Shown: in pieces, positions 41,041 to 52,274 of the stretch
Layout: each line of letters begins with the position of its first letter
Numbering within the stretch: the first letter of the stretch is position 1
Assembly (NCBI GenBank): GCA_009602725.1
Contig: WELB01000019.1
Coordinates: forward strand, 317,059 to 381,058
Length of the DNA stretch: 64,000 nt
DNA from: Spirogloea muscicola
Lineage: Eukaryota; Streptophyta; Zygnematophyceae; Spirogloeales; Spirogloeaceae
Reading direction: 5' to 3'
The notes under the pieces: generated by a model
Seen by the model: the letters and a program-made list of their open reading frames with translations, nothing else
The model's database searches: none
What the model was told of the DNA's origin: nothing
Position numbers and translations under genes: made by a program

Positions 41041-41499
41041 AGGTCCAGGATGACGCACATCGCTGGCAACGTAGTGGGCAGTGCAGAACAAAGAGAGCTG
41101 CAGCACTACATCGGATTTCCCCCAATGCGATCAGCTCCTGCCAGCTGCAGTCGACATCTTTGGCTGTTTAGGTCCTCGTTTCCACACTCTCCTTCAGAAT
41201 ATTGCCAGTCTAGGCTATGCACGACGTGCAGATGTCTTTCCGGCTGAGATTGGCTTGCCAGCTGCACATCTGTTGTTCTTGCGATGACGAGTTTCGGCCT
41301 GTTTGCATTGTATCCAGGCTAATGCTTTGCACCAGAAAGCTGGGCGAGCTCTAGTTGGCAGAAGGGCTTCGTATCTGTCTAGTATTCTGGCATCGTTTAA
41401 CGACCTTTTTGTATTGACCCGTGGTTACTGAGCGGGTCAATCTGCTGTAGGGGATGTACTTCTTCAGATGTGCTTGCCTTTATACTTGGCCGTTTGGCC

Positions 41500-41660
41500 T
41501 CTGTTTGTTTCAAATACACGAAATTTTTCTCTGGTGGAGAGAAAGACGCTTCCATGAGAGGGCGGTGGCTGGGAGAGGCCAGCTCAGAGAAAGAAAAGAG
41601 CGAAGGGAAAGCGCTAAAGCTTTTTCATTTCTGTTTGGAAGGGGCCAAGGGATGCGGTAA
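41500..41660 (-). repeat. Repeat-family fragment with AAATACACGAAATTTT motif
   Basis: Begins at TTCAAATACACGAAATTTTTC and continues with minus-oriented modules (GGCGGTGGCTGGGAGAGGCC, GGAAGGGGCC). Confidence 0.5.
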
Positions 41661-41829
41661 AGGAAGCACAAGACTCCCTCTGATGGGGCAGCAGCTTGCA
41701 GAGTAGCCGGTTACAGTGCAGCCGGAAACACTGTTGAACTTTAGCCTTTAGCATAGCTATGCCCGAAACTGCAGCGGAGAGGAGCTTAGAGTGCTTCGTG
41801 GCTACTTAATTTTCTGTGTGCTTCAGCAT

Positions 41830-42590
41830 TTTCTCTGAGAAGAGTTCCCCTGGCCGTGGACGTGCATGGGGCTCTCGGGTCCCAGTGGCTCGACCTGCTG
41901 GCCAGGCTTGCGTGGCCCTCTGTGTCCCGCGCGAGGTGGGCCGGCTGACTTCAACGCCGCTGGCTCGTGGGCCCGGGTATATCGTATGCGTTTGTCAGTC
42001 TCCCTTCAGCGGTCCATGGCCCACGCCTTGCATCTGCGTGCTGGCCGTGCTCTCGCTGCAGCCTCTGGCTTTCGTCAGGGGGATAGTTTTCTGGCAGCTA
42101 GTCTGTTGGATTTGCGGCTCCTCACTCGTAGCTACTAAGTGGTCCATCCTCCACCCGTTCTGACATAGCATCTTCAGGTCCCTCCGTCATTGTGGCTTTA
42201 GGCCCCTCCGTCATTTGGCCCCTTCGAACCTTTGTCAAATTTTTCCGGGCTGGCTTCTCACAGCCCTTGCCCCCATTAAAAGAGCCACTTCTCTGGGAGC
42301 CCCCTTGCTGCCGTCTTAGCACATAGTATCTTTGCGCCATCTGGCTCCTTCAGACCTTGTCCAGTCCTTTGGGCTGGCCTCTCATAGCCACCAGTTAATT
42401 TGGCAGCGCTGTTGTTTTCTCTGGCTCCTTCGAAACTTGTTCATTCCTTTGGGCTGGCCTCTCACAGCCACCGCCTCTCCTGAAAGCGTCTTCTCTCTCT
42501 TGCACGAACGGTGTGTTGGCTTGAATTGGCCACTCTTCCCTTTCTTACGCATACCGCGCCTTCTCTAACCTCTCGGAAAGAGAGGAGCGA
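41830..42590 (+). mobile_element. LINE-like retroelement, 3' portion (plus orientation)
   Basis: From about 41855 the plus strand reads, with frame slips, LAVDVHGALG-like then DFNAAGSWARVYRMRLSVSL, SMAHALHLRAGRALAAASGF and LLTRSY before a stop (about 42138). I read this as the C-terminus of a reverse-transcriptase-type ORF, from its resemblance to the ends of algal non-LTR elements (inference). Then come several modules of the type CCTTCGAACCTTTGTC...GGGCTGGC...CACAGCC (42210-42480), and the family end TTGGCTTGAATTGGCCAC...CGCGCCTTCTCT (42519-42566). The same order recurs at 56278-57330. The 5' part is missing. An endonuclease or full RT domain is not visible here. Confidence 0.55.
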
Positions 42591-43440
42591 TTCTGCGGTG
42601 CGCAGGAATGAGAGGGAAAGCAAGCCAGTACACGGGTAGTAACATCTGCGGCTGCTGACTTGAGGTTGATACGCTCCTAGTCGCCAGAGGCAGTTGCATA
42701 GCTGTGTGCTTTTAGCGCCTTTTGGCCCTTGGACCTGTCGTGCTGTATCCTGTCGACTGCCTATTTATGTCGATCTGACTAGGACAGTTGACTGGGCTTC
42801 ACACGTGGCTGACTGGGCTTCACACGTGGCCTTACTAGGCTGACTCATTCACTTCCGTGGGTGTTTCACGCTGAGGATGGAGGACCACTCTTCTCCCTAT
42901 GTGGCTCCTAGGCTGGGTCATGCACTTGTGTGTGATTCACGCTGACAATGGAGGTTCCACCCACCTCTGACTCTCGGCGACATCGACCTTCTCTTTCGGC
43001 GACACCGACTTTCTCTTTCGGCGACAACAACGACATCGACCGCTCTTCCGAAGCGGACAACACCAACAACAACATCGACCGCTCATCAAGTGCAGACAAC
43101 CACAACAACGGCGTGACTACCAAGGGCCCAAGCCCACGCGCGACGCCAACAAGCCGAAGACCGTTCAAAGCGCAACGAGGAATGCCCATCTACAGGTACC
43201 TCAACCACCAACAAGACCGTCAAGGTGGGCGCTACCGAAGCGGTGGCGGGGCGACCGGGCAGCAGACCATTGGATATGTCCATCCATGGTTGGAAACGGC
43301 CCACGCAGGCCGCAATTCAGCTTAGCCAACCAGCGTAGCCAACGGCCGCATCTGGCCTATCAGGTAGCGCTAGGGTTTCACCGCGTCGGGCCCATGCGGA
43401 GGCGCGCGCTCTAGGCCAGGCAGTCCGCTTGGCAATCCTC
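42591..43440. other. Unassigned region with one Asn/Ser-rich open frame
   Basis: A tandem duplication of GACTGGGCTTCACACGTGGCT lies at 42791-42830. The plus strand has an ATG-started frame at 42948-43325 (125 codons) rich in Asn, Asp, Ser and Arg with internal repeats (IDRSSEADNTNNN, IDRSSSADN). It shows no recognised domain and may be repeat-derived; I do not call it a gene. Confidence 0.3.
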
Positions 43441-43512
43441 ACCCTCCTGCCGCGCCTGCGCCCACCGCGCCTGCGCCGACCAAGCCTGCGCCTACTCGCG
43501 CCTGCGTCCGCG
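43441..43512. repeat. Degenerate CGCGCCTGCGCC tandem repeat
   Basis: About five imperfect copies of a CGCGCCTGCGCC(A/T)A-type unit in a GC-rich island. No coding context. Confidence 0.6.
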
Positions 43513-44054
43513 AGAGGGCAGAGCCCGGCGTATACGTGCGCGCTAGTGAGCTTGCGTGCACACCCGCTGCGACGGCGAGAAGTCGTTCTGTCTGTGTGGT
43601 AAGCAGCATTTACATTGTGCTGTTCTTGCCTGTCTCTACATCTGAAGAGTTGCGCTCATTGTTTGAGTGCACGTTTCGAATCGATTGTTTGCGTGCATCC
43701 ATTGGCCTCATTGCTTGTTAAATCACAAACACAGAAAAGGTGCGGGCTTGTACCGATAGTCCTTCGTAGATAGAGACCGCTTCTTTGAGGGAGGATTGGA
43801 ACATACAAGTAGATAGGGATACTTTGAGACCCTTGATACTGGTTACCGGGCACTGTCACGTTCCCATCGATATACTACATAGTCAAATTTCACCATGTCT
43901 TGAGCTGTTTATCTGTTGTGCTCTTTGACAACTGACGACAATTGTTGACCTTTATCAGACTGTTTTCCATGTCAGCTGGTCAAGGTCTGTTATCGTCTAG
44001 ACCTATCGACGTCATTTCGCACCGACACCTACTCGCATGACAGACCGTGTCCAC

Positions 44055-44345
44055 ATTTCCAGGGCTTGCTTTTAACAGCCCTCGGCACCTTTGGAAGAAA
44101 TAGCTATTGCAATTTAAGGCAATGGATGTGAGAGGCCAGCCCACAGGAACAGTTTCCCCACGAAGGATGGTCACTTAGTCAAACCTAGCGAGCAGAAGAA
44201 AGTCAGAAAGACTTACAGCTGGAAAGAGAAAGCACATTTCAAGGGGCCGAAAAGCAGTCCCCTTCCTGATAGCCAGAGGTGGCAGCTAGAGCACGGCCAG
44301 CTCGCAGATGCGTTGGCCAAGCCCAGTGTTCACAGTGGCTTGTGC
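44055..44345 (-). repeat. Repeat-family fragment
   Basis: Minus-oriented modules (GAGAGGCCAGCCCACAGG, AAGGGGCCGAAAAG), then GATAGCCAGAGGTGGCAGC...CGGCCAGCTCGCAGATGCG, the reverse of the RALAAASGF/LHLRAGRA coding end seen at 42040-42090. Confidence 0.55.
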
Positions 44346-45644
44346 CTAAAGAGCGTATTGGCGTGCTTTCGCCTCCCCTTTATCTCATGTAACGCGCGCC
44401 TTTTGTCTTCCTCCAGAAGAGACTTCCAAAAGGACACCTCGCAAAATTCAGAAGAGCAGTCAAAGCACGTATTAACGTGCATGCATTGCAAAGCCTGGAG
44501 ACACAGGACGACAATGGTTCACATCCAGAACTCCTGAGCAAGCGACACAACGGCACTGAAGCCGGGCTGCTTACTTCAGTGGCCTTGCCGTCAGTTTATC
44601 GCATGCCGTGCAAGCTGCTGGAGAAGGTCTGTCCACCATATCATAACATTCTAATATCCCATGCACACCCAAAATCGCGTTCAGGCAGCTACCCACCAAT
44701 CAGCTGCCCCTTCTTTATTCATCCTTGGCAATGTAATGAGAGCGCTCGCTTCCTTTGCAGAGATGAGATTTGCAGTGCAACATTTCTACAGTGTCTGCAA
44801 GAGCCAAGGAACTGCAAAAGAAACAAAGAACTTGCAAAGAACTTGCTCCGCTCAAGAAGCAGCGGCTAGCGGAGAGCTTAGATAGGCCACTCCTGGTTTG
44901 AGTACTAATTTACAGTAGCATCCTAATACTCAAGCTCCATGCTTGTTGGAGCTACTTATGTACGGGGTAAGGCACAAGCCTGCAGTATACTATTACATTG
45001 TTGGCTGAACTTGTTCAAGCCAGATGCCAACCAGAAGTAAAGTGATCGTGTGACCTGCCGCCAGTATAGACAGGCCCCACGAAAAGAGCACCCTCGAGAG
45101 CCTTGAGAGGCCTCAACCGAAAATACAATAAGCGGCAATTTAGCAGCAAGCCTTGAGTCAAAGTTAAGATCGAACTAAAGACCTACCTTATAAAAAGTCG
45201 CCTACCTAAGCACTGTGCTCCTTGCTAAGTAACCCACAGCTTGCAACTGCGAGCCAGCTAAGTCATTGTACAACTCTGCCGCCACTGGCTTGCTTGCAGA
45301 CGCCCTCCAACGGCCTGCATTCAGCCTCCACTCTGATGCCGACCTGTTCTAGGGAAAGGTCTGCCCAACACTGCAGCATCTCCCTGCTAGCAAAGTACAG
45401 CCTGCGTGCCCGCGTGACTTGCAGTTGGTGCCTCACTGCCCCCCCTCTGCATCAAGCTTATCTCAAGCAGCTGAAAATCAGAAGCTGCGATTGTTATATA
45501 GCCTCCCTTTGCAACTCATATGTGACCTTCATTGAAGGCTCCACTTGCAAAACACCAGGGCCCAACTCTCTAGCTGTCAAGTGCCAGCTCAAAGGTCTGT
45601 CCGACGAGGCTCGAAGAATGCCAACAGATGCTCAACCAAGAATG
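44346..45644. other. Unassigned region downstream of mannosylglycerate synthase
   Basis: Open frames exist on both strands (for example plus 45222-45710), but none has splice support or recognised motifs, and the last overlaps the mannosylglycerate synthase end. It is probably 3' UTR and repeat debris. Confidence 0.35.
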
Positions 45645-48600
45645 TCACATGAGGACTGTGCACATGTTGGCGTCTGCATTGTCAAGGGACCACTTGCTCT
45701 TCTTTCTTGATGCTTTGGACCCTGCAGTTGCGAGACCCTCCATAGCAGAGTGCCCTGTTGCTATTGGATGAGCAGCAGCTGCTGCAGCAGCCGCAGCTGA
45801 CGCGCGAAGCTGGAACAGCAACAAGTAACAGGTCAGTCATCTTTGGTGGAATGAGGAGCATCTGTTTTCAGGGCAGCACGTCAAGTGAAAATGCATTCAT
45901 TCACGGGCAGCTATTCACCTCAGTGCTGATGCTACAAGCGATCAAAAGTGAATGCTGAAGTACAAAGACTTATCTAGCTGGCTGTCTACCTGCATGGCGG
46001 AGCGGTGCTGTGTGCCTCGCACAAGATCGCGCAGTGTACCAAGGGCCACATCATAGCCCCTGATCACGTTCCTGCAATGTAAGAGCCCATTATTTTAAAC
46101 AGCACTAAGCACCACGTAAACCTAAAGGAGACACGCACAATGCTGAGAGTGGATAAGATTACAGCACACTGAAAAGCCTTGTGATATATACATGGATCAG
46201 CGTTCTGCTGGAAGTAAACGGCAGCAACTTACTTTAAGGTGTGATTGATGACGCGCGCAACCCAGACTTTAAAAAGTAGCTCTTCCCAATCCTCATCCCC
46301 CTTCTCAAAGTGATCCAGGAAGCGGGGATAGGCCGCAACCCATGCATCCTCGTCACAGAAGCTCCAACATGGCCACTCACTTGCATGGAGCAGGCCCTGC
46401 CAGGGGAAATGAGGTGAAAGGTGGTTCTTAAGCAGCAATCGACTCTGCGAAATACAAACGATTGGGACAGCAAAACACAACACACCTTCGAATCTTCCTT
46501 ATAACATTCACTTAACATTCACAGCAACTTGAGCTCCAAACACACCTTTGGAGAGACAAGTACCTACCTTGACCAAGGCAGGATCAAAGTGCTGCTGGAG
46601 CAGCTCCTTCTGCCGAGGAGTCCAGTTATCCCGCAGCAGCTTCAGCGTCTTCTCAATGTCATAACCAACCTTCTGCTTGATGTTCTCAGGCACGGGCTTG
46701 GCAAACTCAACGTGATGAACTCCAAGTATGTCGTCAAGCTTCTCATTGCGAAGAGTCTAAGCCATTCCAATACAGCAAAGCAGTCAAGCAAAGCACATGC
46801 CACTGTTGAGCCCGAGGGTCAGTGCATAGTCCGCTGCTCTTTGACTGCTCCAAAGGTGCAACTTATCAGGGTGGATGCAATCAAATGCGGAAGCCACCAT
46901 ATGTGCATAATGAGGCATTTAAACAGTAATCGATTTTCTATTCTCTACTTTGGTCCTTGTTAATCAAGAACCTGCTTCCGGTATGGCACAGTGCAGCCAA
47001 GACACAGGAGTCAGTGATACTTTCATAGCGACTATGACCAAGCAATATGTGACCAAGTCCCACAACTATGAGCCCATACCTGTATTGCAGTGAAGCATTC
47101 CACCAGCATGGTACGCAAGTCTCGTAAGCCACCGTACAGAGCATGGACTTTCCCTGCTGCAATGTATACTTCTGCAACTCTCAGCCCAGCCTGTGCTGTC
47201 ACGAAGGTGTAAAGTGTGTCGATACCCCAGTCACTCTGCAACAACAGGGGGAGCAGTGAGTCTATTTTGTACTCCTCCACCACCTTCTCCGACTGCAACT
47301 GATGTCAAGACAGTCTTCGTCTTGGACAGAGAGCATAGCCACCTGAGAAATATGTGTTCTTCTGGTGTATTGCAGCCTCTCAAGGCTCATGTCAAGGAAA
47401 CCAGTTCAGTAAGAGCATACTATGTGCACCTGAGCGCGGACTCTCTGATCAGCCATAAGCACTTCGGCAGCCTTGCGAGTAAGTAGCAGTTCACCCCCCA
47501 AAGGCTGCTCAATTTGTGGTAGCACAGAGTAGGGCCAGATGAGGGCAACCCCAATCTTTGTGACCAACCATGTTATCATGGCATCCGTGCTGCAAGTAAT
47601 AGAGATGATACATAAGGAGGATGCTTACTCAATTCCCAATATTGGACAGTTTCAGAATCAGCACACGTAATTGCATCCCTTGCAGCACCAAGCAAGAACA
47701 GTGTAATACACCTCTTATAACCTGTAACCAACGCCTAGGTCTGAACAGAAACACAACACACACCATATAAAACGCTAACGAAAGTGAACTGACCTGGACC
47801 GAGGGAAGTAATGCCGTACTACATCATAGTCCATGTCTGCTTGCTTCTCTGCCTTCGTAATCCATTCTTCCGTGAAAGATACGATATCAATGTCATAGAA
47901 ATGGAGGCGACTGCACCAGGAGATGCTTGCACATATTTCAGCAGCATGTTATCCACAACTAGTTAGTCTTTGCAACTGCCTCAAAAGAGTGGTAGTGCTC
48001 ATCCTGGCTGCCTCAGATCTGAGATCGACGACAGCAGCAACTCTGGCACACTGAAGCTGTCCACTCATAACCATCTTCTCTCAGACATCGCTTCGTCCAC
48101 AGACTGATGCCAGCTTGCTTGCTACATGGCCACCTCCTTCACAGGCAATATGGAGGAAACGCCTTGTTGGGGCACACACCTGTACTCAACATTCTCCAAG
48201 AAATATAGAAGAGCTGTATTCATGCCATCACCCTTGCCTGGCCGCAGATTGAGCCCGATCCTTTTCTGCTGCAGCAGAACAACCTTGGCGTTGGTGGCCT
48301 TCTCAATGCTTGGAGCTGCAAGCTCTATTGCATGCCAGGTCTCGCCACGGCTGTAGCCCACACACAGCACACTGCCCATCCACAATATTCATCCAGGTCA
48401 GCACAGTTGATTGAGGACCTCCTTCTGGAAGACGTAGGCAGGGTGACGCTACAGCTCTCTATGCAGCCCAGTCTAACAGGTGCGTGCCAGCTAGTAGTGC
48501 CTGTATCCTGTCTGATTCTATGTGAAGATGTTTCTAAGCATGTGAGGAAAGCACACAGTCTGATGTTTCAAGAAACCACTATAACATGCTGGAAAGGCAC

Positions 48601-49228
48601 ATGCCAACCATCAACCTAGGGCATAGATAAGGACAATAAAGTAGGTGCTATTCTCAGAGGCGGCAGCTAGGTGACAAGTTTGTCAGCCTTGACAAGTAGC
48701 TACTACGATTGAAAACATTACCCTAACCAACCTAGTGCTATTACCAAGAGGCAGAGCATGGTCAAGAAAATCAAGCAGACTACTGAGGCTGCACAATATT
48801 GAACACTGATGGTGGGAAATCAACACCATCATGTGTCTAGCTTGAGCTGAAGCATGGCAAAATGATAACACAATATATTGTTGTCCTGGCAGCACAAATA
48901 TGTCGGGACTTTCCTGAGGTGCTTTGAGCATATTAGACCCGGTAATATCGAGCGTGCTGTGCAGCGCAAACAACTTAATGATGCAATCCTTGACAAAACA
49001 CGCTATCTCTCATAGCAAGCAGCCAGCCCGCCAGTTGCGAGCTTGACTCCCGCTCTATGACTAACTCCCTGCAGAGCTAAGGCCTTTAGTATAACGTGGT
49101 AAGGTGGCACAAATAGAGGCAGTTGCTAGTGATTACCAGGAGACACGGGGATGCTCGGCAGCCGTCTGCACATTCCTCACCGCCACAGCGACATCTTCCT
49201 CCTTGAAAGGGAAGCACACCAGAGACAT
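45645..49228 (-). CDS. MGS: Mannosylglycerate synthase (GT78 family)
   Basis: Retaining glycosyltransferase joining mannose from GDP-mannose to D-glycerate in one step, giving the compatible solute mannosylglycerate; probably cytosolic. Exons 49228-49137, 48371-48180, 47910-47794, 47589-47430, 47235-47080, 46756-46568, 46396-46233, 46071-45990, 45809-45645 (TGA 45647-45645) join in phase to 438 residues; the bacterial Rhodothermus enzyme has 397. Seen: start MSLVCFPFKEEDVAVAVRNV, CVLCVGYSRGETWHAIE, RIGLNLRPGKGDGMNTALLY, the metal site FYDIDIVSF (Asp 101/103), VVRHYFPRSSTDAMITWLV, IEQPLGGELLLTR, SDWGIDTLYTFVTA, ALYGGLRDLRTMLVECF, VGYDIEKTL...NWTPRQKELL, and GDEDWEELLFKVWVARVINH. An Ala-rich then Lys-rich tail (last exon) extends past the bacterial form. 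Nine exons show this is a resident nuclear gene, not contamination. Two-step MPGS enzymes lack this sequence. Confidence 0.93.
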
Positions 49229-49954
49229 GCTACTCTCGAGAACCCTCCTGGTGCTCCTCCGATATAGACCAAATCGAGGCACGCCGCTCCTCTTACCGCT
49301 GCCGCTGGCACGGCCGCTGCCGCTACTTTTGCTGCTTCGCTGCCGCTGCAGCCAAGGTGCTCAAGACGGCAGGCTCGGAGTGCGACCAGCCGAGGCGTCC
49401 GCCGGCGAACGATGGCCGGCGAACGAAGCCTGGTTGCCGGCAGGACGGCTGTTGCGTCGGCGGCGTTGGCGGCGGCGGCGGCGGCGGCGTTGGCGCTGGG
49501 GAGGCAACTGCTGCTTAGGAGGGAGGGAGGCCGGAAGCTGCGGGAAGGAAAGGGGGGCAAGACGGTGACGGGAGCGGGGCGGGGGCCCCCAAAAGGAAGA
49601 GGGAGAGNCAAAAGGAAGAGGGAGAGAGTGGAGGGAGGGGCGCGGTGGCGCAGGCGGGAGGGCGGACGGGGAGAGGCGGGCGTTAAGGGACTCAGCTTCC
49701 AGCGGGGAGGGGGGGCCGGTGATCCCCGTTCACACTGGCGGCGGGACGAGAGCTGCTTCAATTTCTGCCCCCCAGCCCTCCCCGGGCAGCCACCTCCCCC
49801 GGCCGCCGCGATAAGTTTTGAGGCTGACACAAAAAGCGTTCAGTCCTGGCTGCTGGTCTAGCCGCGGGGCGCGGCGGGGCCTTCAACCACCAATCCGCCG
49901 CTCGCCGGCGGCCTGGCGACCGCCGGTTGAGCGCGCGCGCCCCAGCCACGGGCC
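49229..49954. other. Upstream region of mannosylglycerate synthase, GC-rich
   Basis: Holds the MGS 5' flank. At 49587-49626 an 18-base unit (CAAAAGGAAGAGGGAGAG-like) appears on both sides of the single N at 49608, suggesting a collapsed or artificial tandem. An ATG at 49412 opens an Ala-rich frame with no recognised domain. Confidence 0.4.
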
Positions 49955-50450
49955 TCTGGTAGAGACGAAGAGAGAGAGACTCTTCAGCAAGAGAAATGGC
50001 GCGACCATAGAGAAGAGGGCGATGGCTGTGGGCTTTGTGATGTTTTCATGGCCATTTGAGCTACAAAGGCCAGCCTTGGCCAGCCCAGAAAGAGGTTGAA
50101 GAGAATTTGAAGGGGCCAGAAAAGCGCTGAAGCACACATGGCCACAAGGTGCTCAATATGCTCCTTTGAGCAGCCGCAGGTCAGAGACACTAGCCTCCGA
50201 GAAGCAGCCCCTGTCGATAGCCAGAGGCTGCAGCCAAAGCGCGACCGGCACGCAAATGCAACGCATCTGCCATTGACCGTGCAGCGATACTGACAGGCGC
50301 TTGAGACACACCTGGGCTAGAGAGCCTGCCGCGTTGAGATCGGCCTGCTCCCCTTGGTGGCGTTGAGACACAGTGTTGCGCGCTAACCGGTGCAGGAGCT
50401 CAAGTCACCGAGCGCCAAACGCCCCGGTGGACGTCGATGGCAAGGGGGAA
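49955..50450 (-). mobile_element. LINE-like retroelement 3' fragment (minus orientation)
   Basis: Minus-strand reading gives PLAIDVHRGVW (about 50445-50410), DLNAAGSLAQVCLKRLSVSL (about 50345-50285) and VSDLRLLKGAY before a stop near 50153, a degenerate version of the 41830 copy. Toward lower coordinates come the 3' modules (AAGGCCAGCC...GCCCAGAAAGAGGTTGAAG). It is 5'-truncated. Confidence 0.5.
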
Positions 50451-51345
50451 GAACTCGTCCTTCAGAGAAGAAACTCTTCCAAGGGTGCAGGGCCGTGAAA
50501 GAAGGAAGAAGCTTCCAGTAGAAAGCGATGGCTGTGATTTGCCAGCCGGGAAAAAGCAAAACAAGATCTGGAAGGCGCTAAAACACACGGCTATGCAACC
50601 GATGCAGCAAATGGGAGCTTGGTAACCCCGAGTCAGCAGCTGTAAGTTACTCTAGCACTAGCAAGTCGGAGTAACTTGCAGCTGGAAAAGAAGAAGAGTA
50701 ACCCCGACGAAGGGGTAGTGGCTTTTAAAGGCCAGCCCAAGACACAACAGCTCTTCCACTAGAAGGTAGGGGCTGTGAACAACCAGCCCAATCATGAAGT
50801 CAGGGTCCGAAGGGCCGAAAGGCGCCTAAACCAAACAGCTCTGCAAGATGCAGGAGAAGTTACGCTGTTTGAAAGAGGCCAGCCCAAAGCAGAATTCGGA
50901 AGTGGAGCGAGAGTGGAGCGAGGGCTGGGAAAAGCCGGCCCCAAGAGAAGAAAACGCTTATCAAATATAAGGCAATGGCTCTAAGATAAGCCCAAAAAGG
51001 ATCGAGCAAGGTCCAGAAGGAAGAAAGTGGCCCCCCTAAAGAGATGAAAGATGCTCGCCAACTATAAGAAGGTGGCTGGAACATGCCAGCCAAAGTAGTA
51101 CGTGTATTTGAAGGAAAATTTCGTGTATTTTAAACAAATGAAGGCCCAATGGCCAAGTACAAAGGCAAGCACATCTAAGGACCACATAACCTACAGCAGA
51201 TTGACCCGCTCAGTAACCACGGGTCAAAACAACCCCAAAGGGGGGTGACGGATGTAAAAAGCCAGCCCGAAAAGATTCGACAACGTTTGATGGGGCCAAA
51301 AAGGGCTGAAAAGGAACAATAAGGAGCGGGACAAACCGTGGAGAA
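50451..51345 (-). repeat. Cluster of repeat-family modules
   Basis: A series of minus-oriented modules (GGCCAGCCCAAGACAC, CCAGCCCAATCATGAAG, GGCCAGCCCAAAGCAG, AAGCCAGCCCGAAAAG) with GGGCCGAAAGGCGC and GGGGCCAAAAAGG spacers. It includes the AAATACACGAAATTTT motif in reverse (about 51101-51130). This looks like several nested or tandem truncated copies. Confidence 0.6.
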
Positions 51346-52274
51346 ACAGGAGTGGACAATCTCGCGGAGTCGCACCGCCACTGCCCTGCGTCAAGAAGAA
51401 GCCCTCCCTTGCTACCTGCTGCATTCCTTCTCTCCCCAGAATCTGGGCGTAGCCCCCCACATCTTGTGGTGGAGCCACTTCAGTGGCCGCCACGTCAAGG
51501 CATCGTCGCCGCGGCGGAGCGGACGCGACCAGTCGCCTGCCGCCTTTCTTCCCAATTGTTCGCGTCGACAAGACCGGCGGCGGGCCACGCTGGATCCAGC
51601 AAAGCGGGGGCCCCCCACGGGCAGCCGTCAGGAGGCCCCCCAAAGATCTGGGCAGCCGCGGATAACATTGACGAGGCCTGCCCGCCGGCGGCTCAGCGTG
51701 CCTTTGGCCGACGCGTGCCGTGCAGGCCCACGTGGCTACCGCTGCGATTGGCGCGTCGCAGCCTGTGGTGGGGCCGCGCCGGCCCGATCGGCAGCCCACG
51801 TGGTCTCGTCGCCCGAGCCAATCGGGGTCGATTGCGCGCCCTGCCACAGCTGCCGCCCGCAATCATCTACGACGGCTGGAGCGGGTTGCGGGCCCCGTCA
51901 CCGTCACCGTCAGGGGCCCACCGTTTCCGGGGCCCTCTCGGCGTCACGCCCCAGCGACGGCTCCGGCGAGCACTTTCTGTTGTTCTGGCGATACATTTCT
52001 TCGGCGGCCACGATCTACGCATTTTCAGATTCTTTCTGGGCCGGCCACCCCACAGCCTCTGACCAGTCCCCGATTATGAGGCACTCCAATCCGTCCCACC
52101 GTCAGAGGGGAGCGATACCGTCCGGTTGAGTGTGCTAACCGCTGCCGACGTGCGGTGACGTCAGGCCTTGCCCAGCCTTTCCCACCGCTACCGCCACCGC
52201 CGCCGCCGTCGCCGGTGCCGGAGCCAGCGCCAGTCGACTGGCGGGCAGAGGGAGCCCCCGGCGCGGCAGCAGGC
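51346..52274. other. GC-rich region open in several frames, no gene recognised
   Basis: Frames of over 200 codons are open on both strands here (plus 51352-52062, minus 51862-51224). That is expected at this base composition and argues against any one being coding. Part lies upstream of the GNAT gene and should include its promoter. Confidence 0.35.

Noticed and set aside
42948-43325. Asn/Ser/Asp-rich open frame of 125 codons
   Set aside because: Low complexity with internal repeats, in a repeat-rich stretch, and without splice or homology support.
49104-49568. Plus-strand Leu-rich open frame resembling a signal peptide
   Set aside because: It is antisense to the first exon of mannosylglycerate synthase and has no homology.
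51224-52129. Overlapping long open frames on both strands
   Set aside because: GC-rich sequence lacks stop codons by chance; codon content looks equally random in all frames and no domain is visible.
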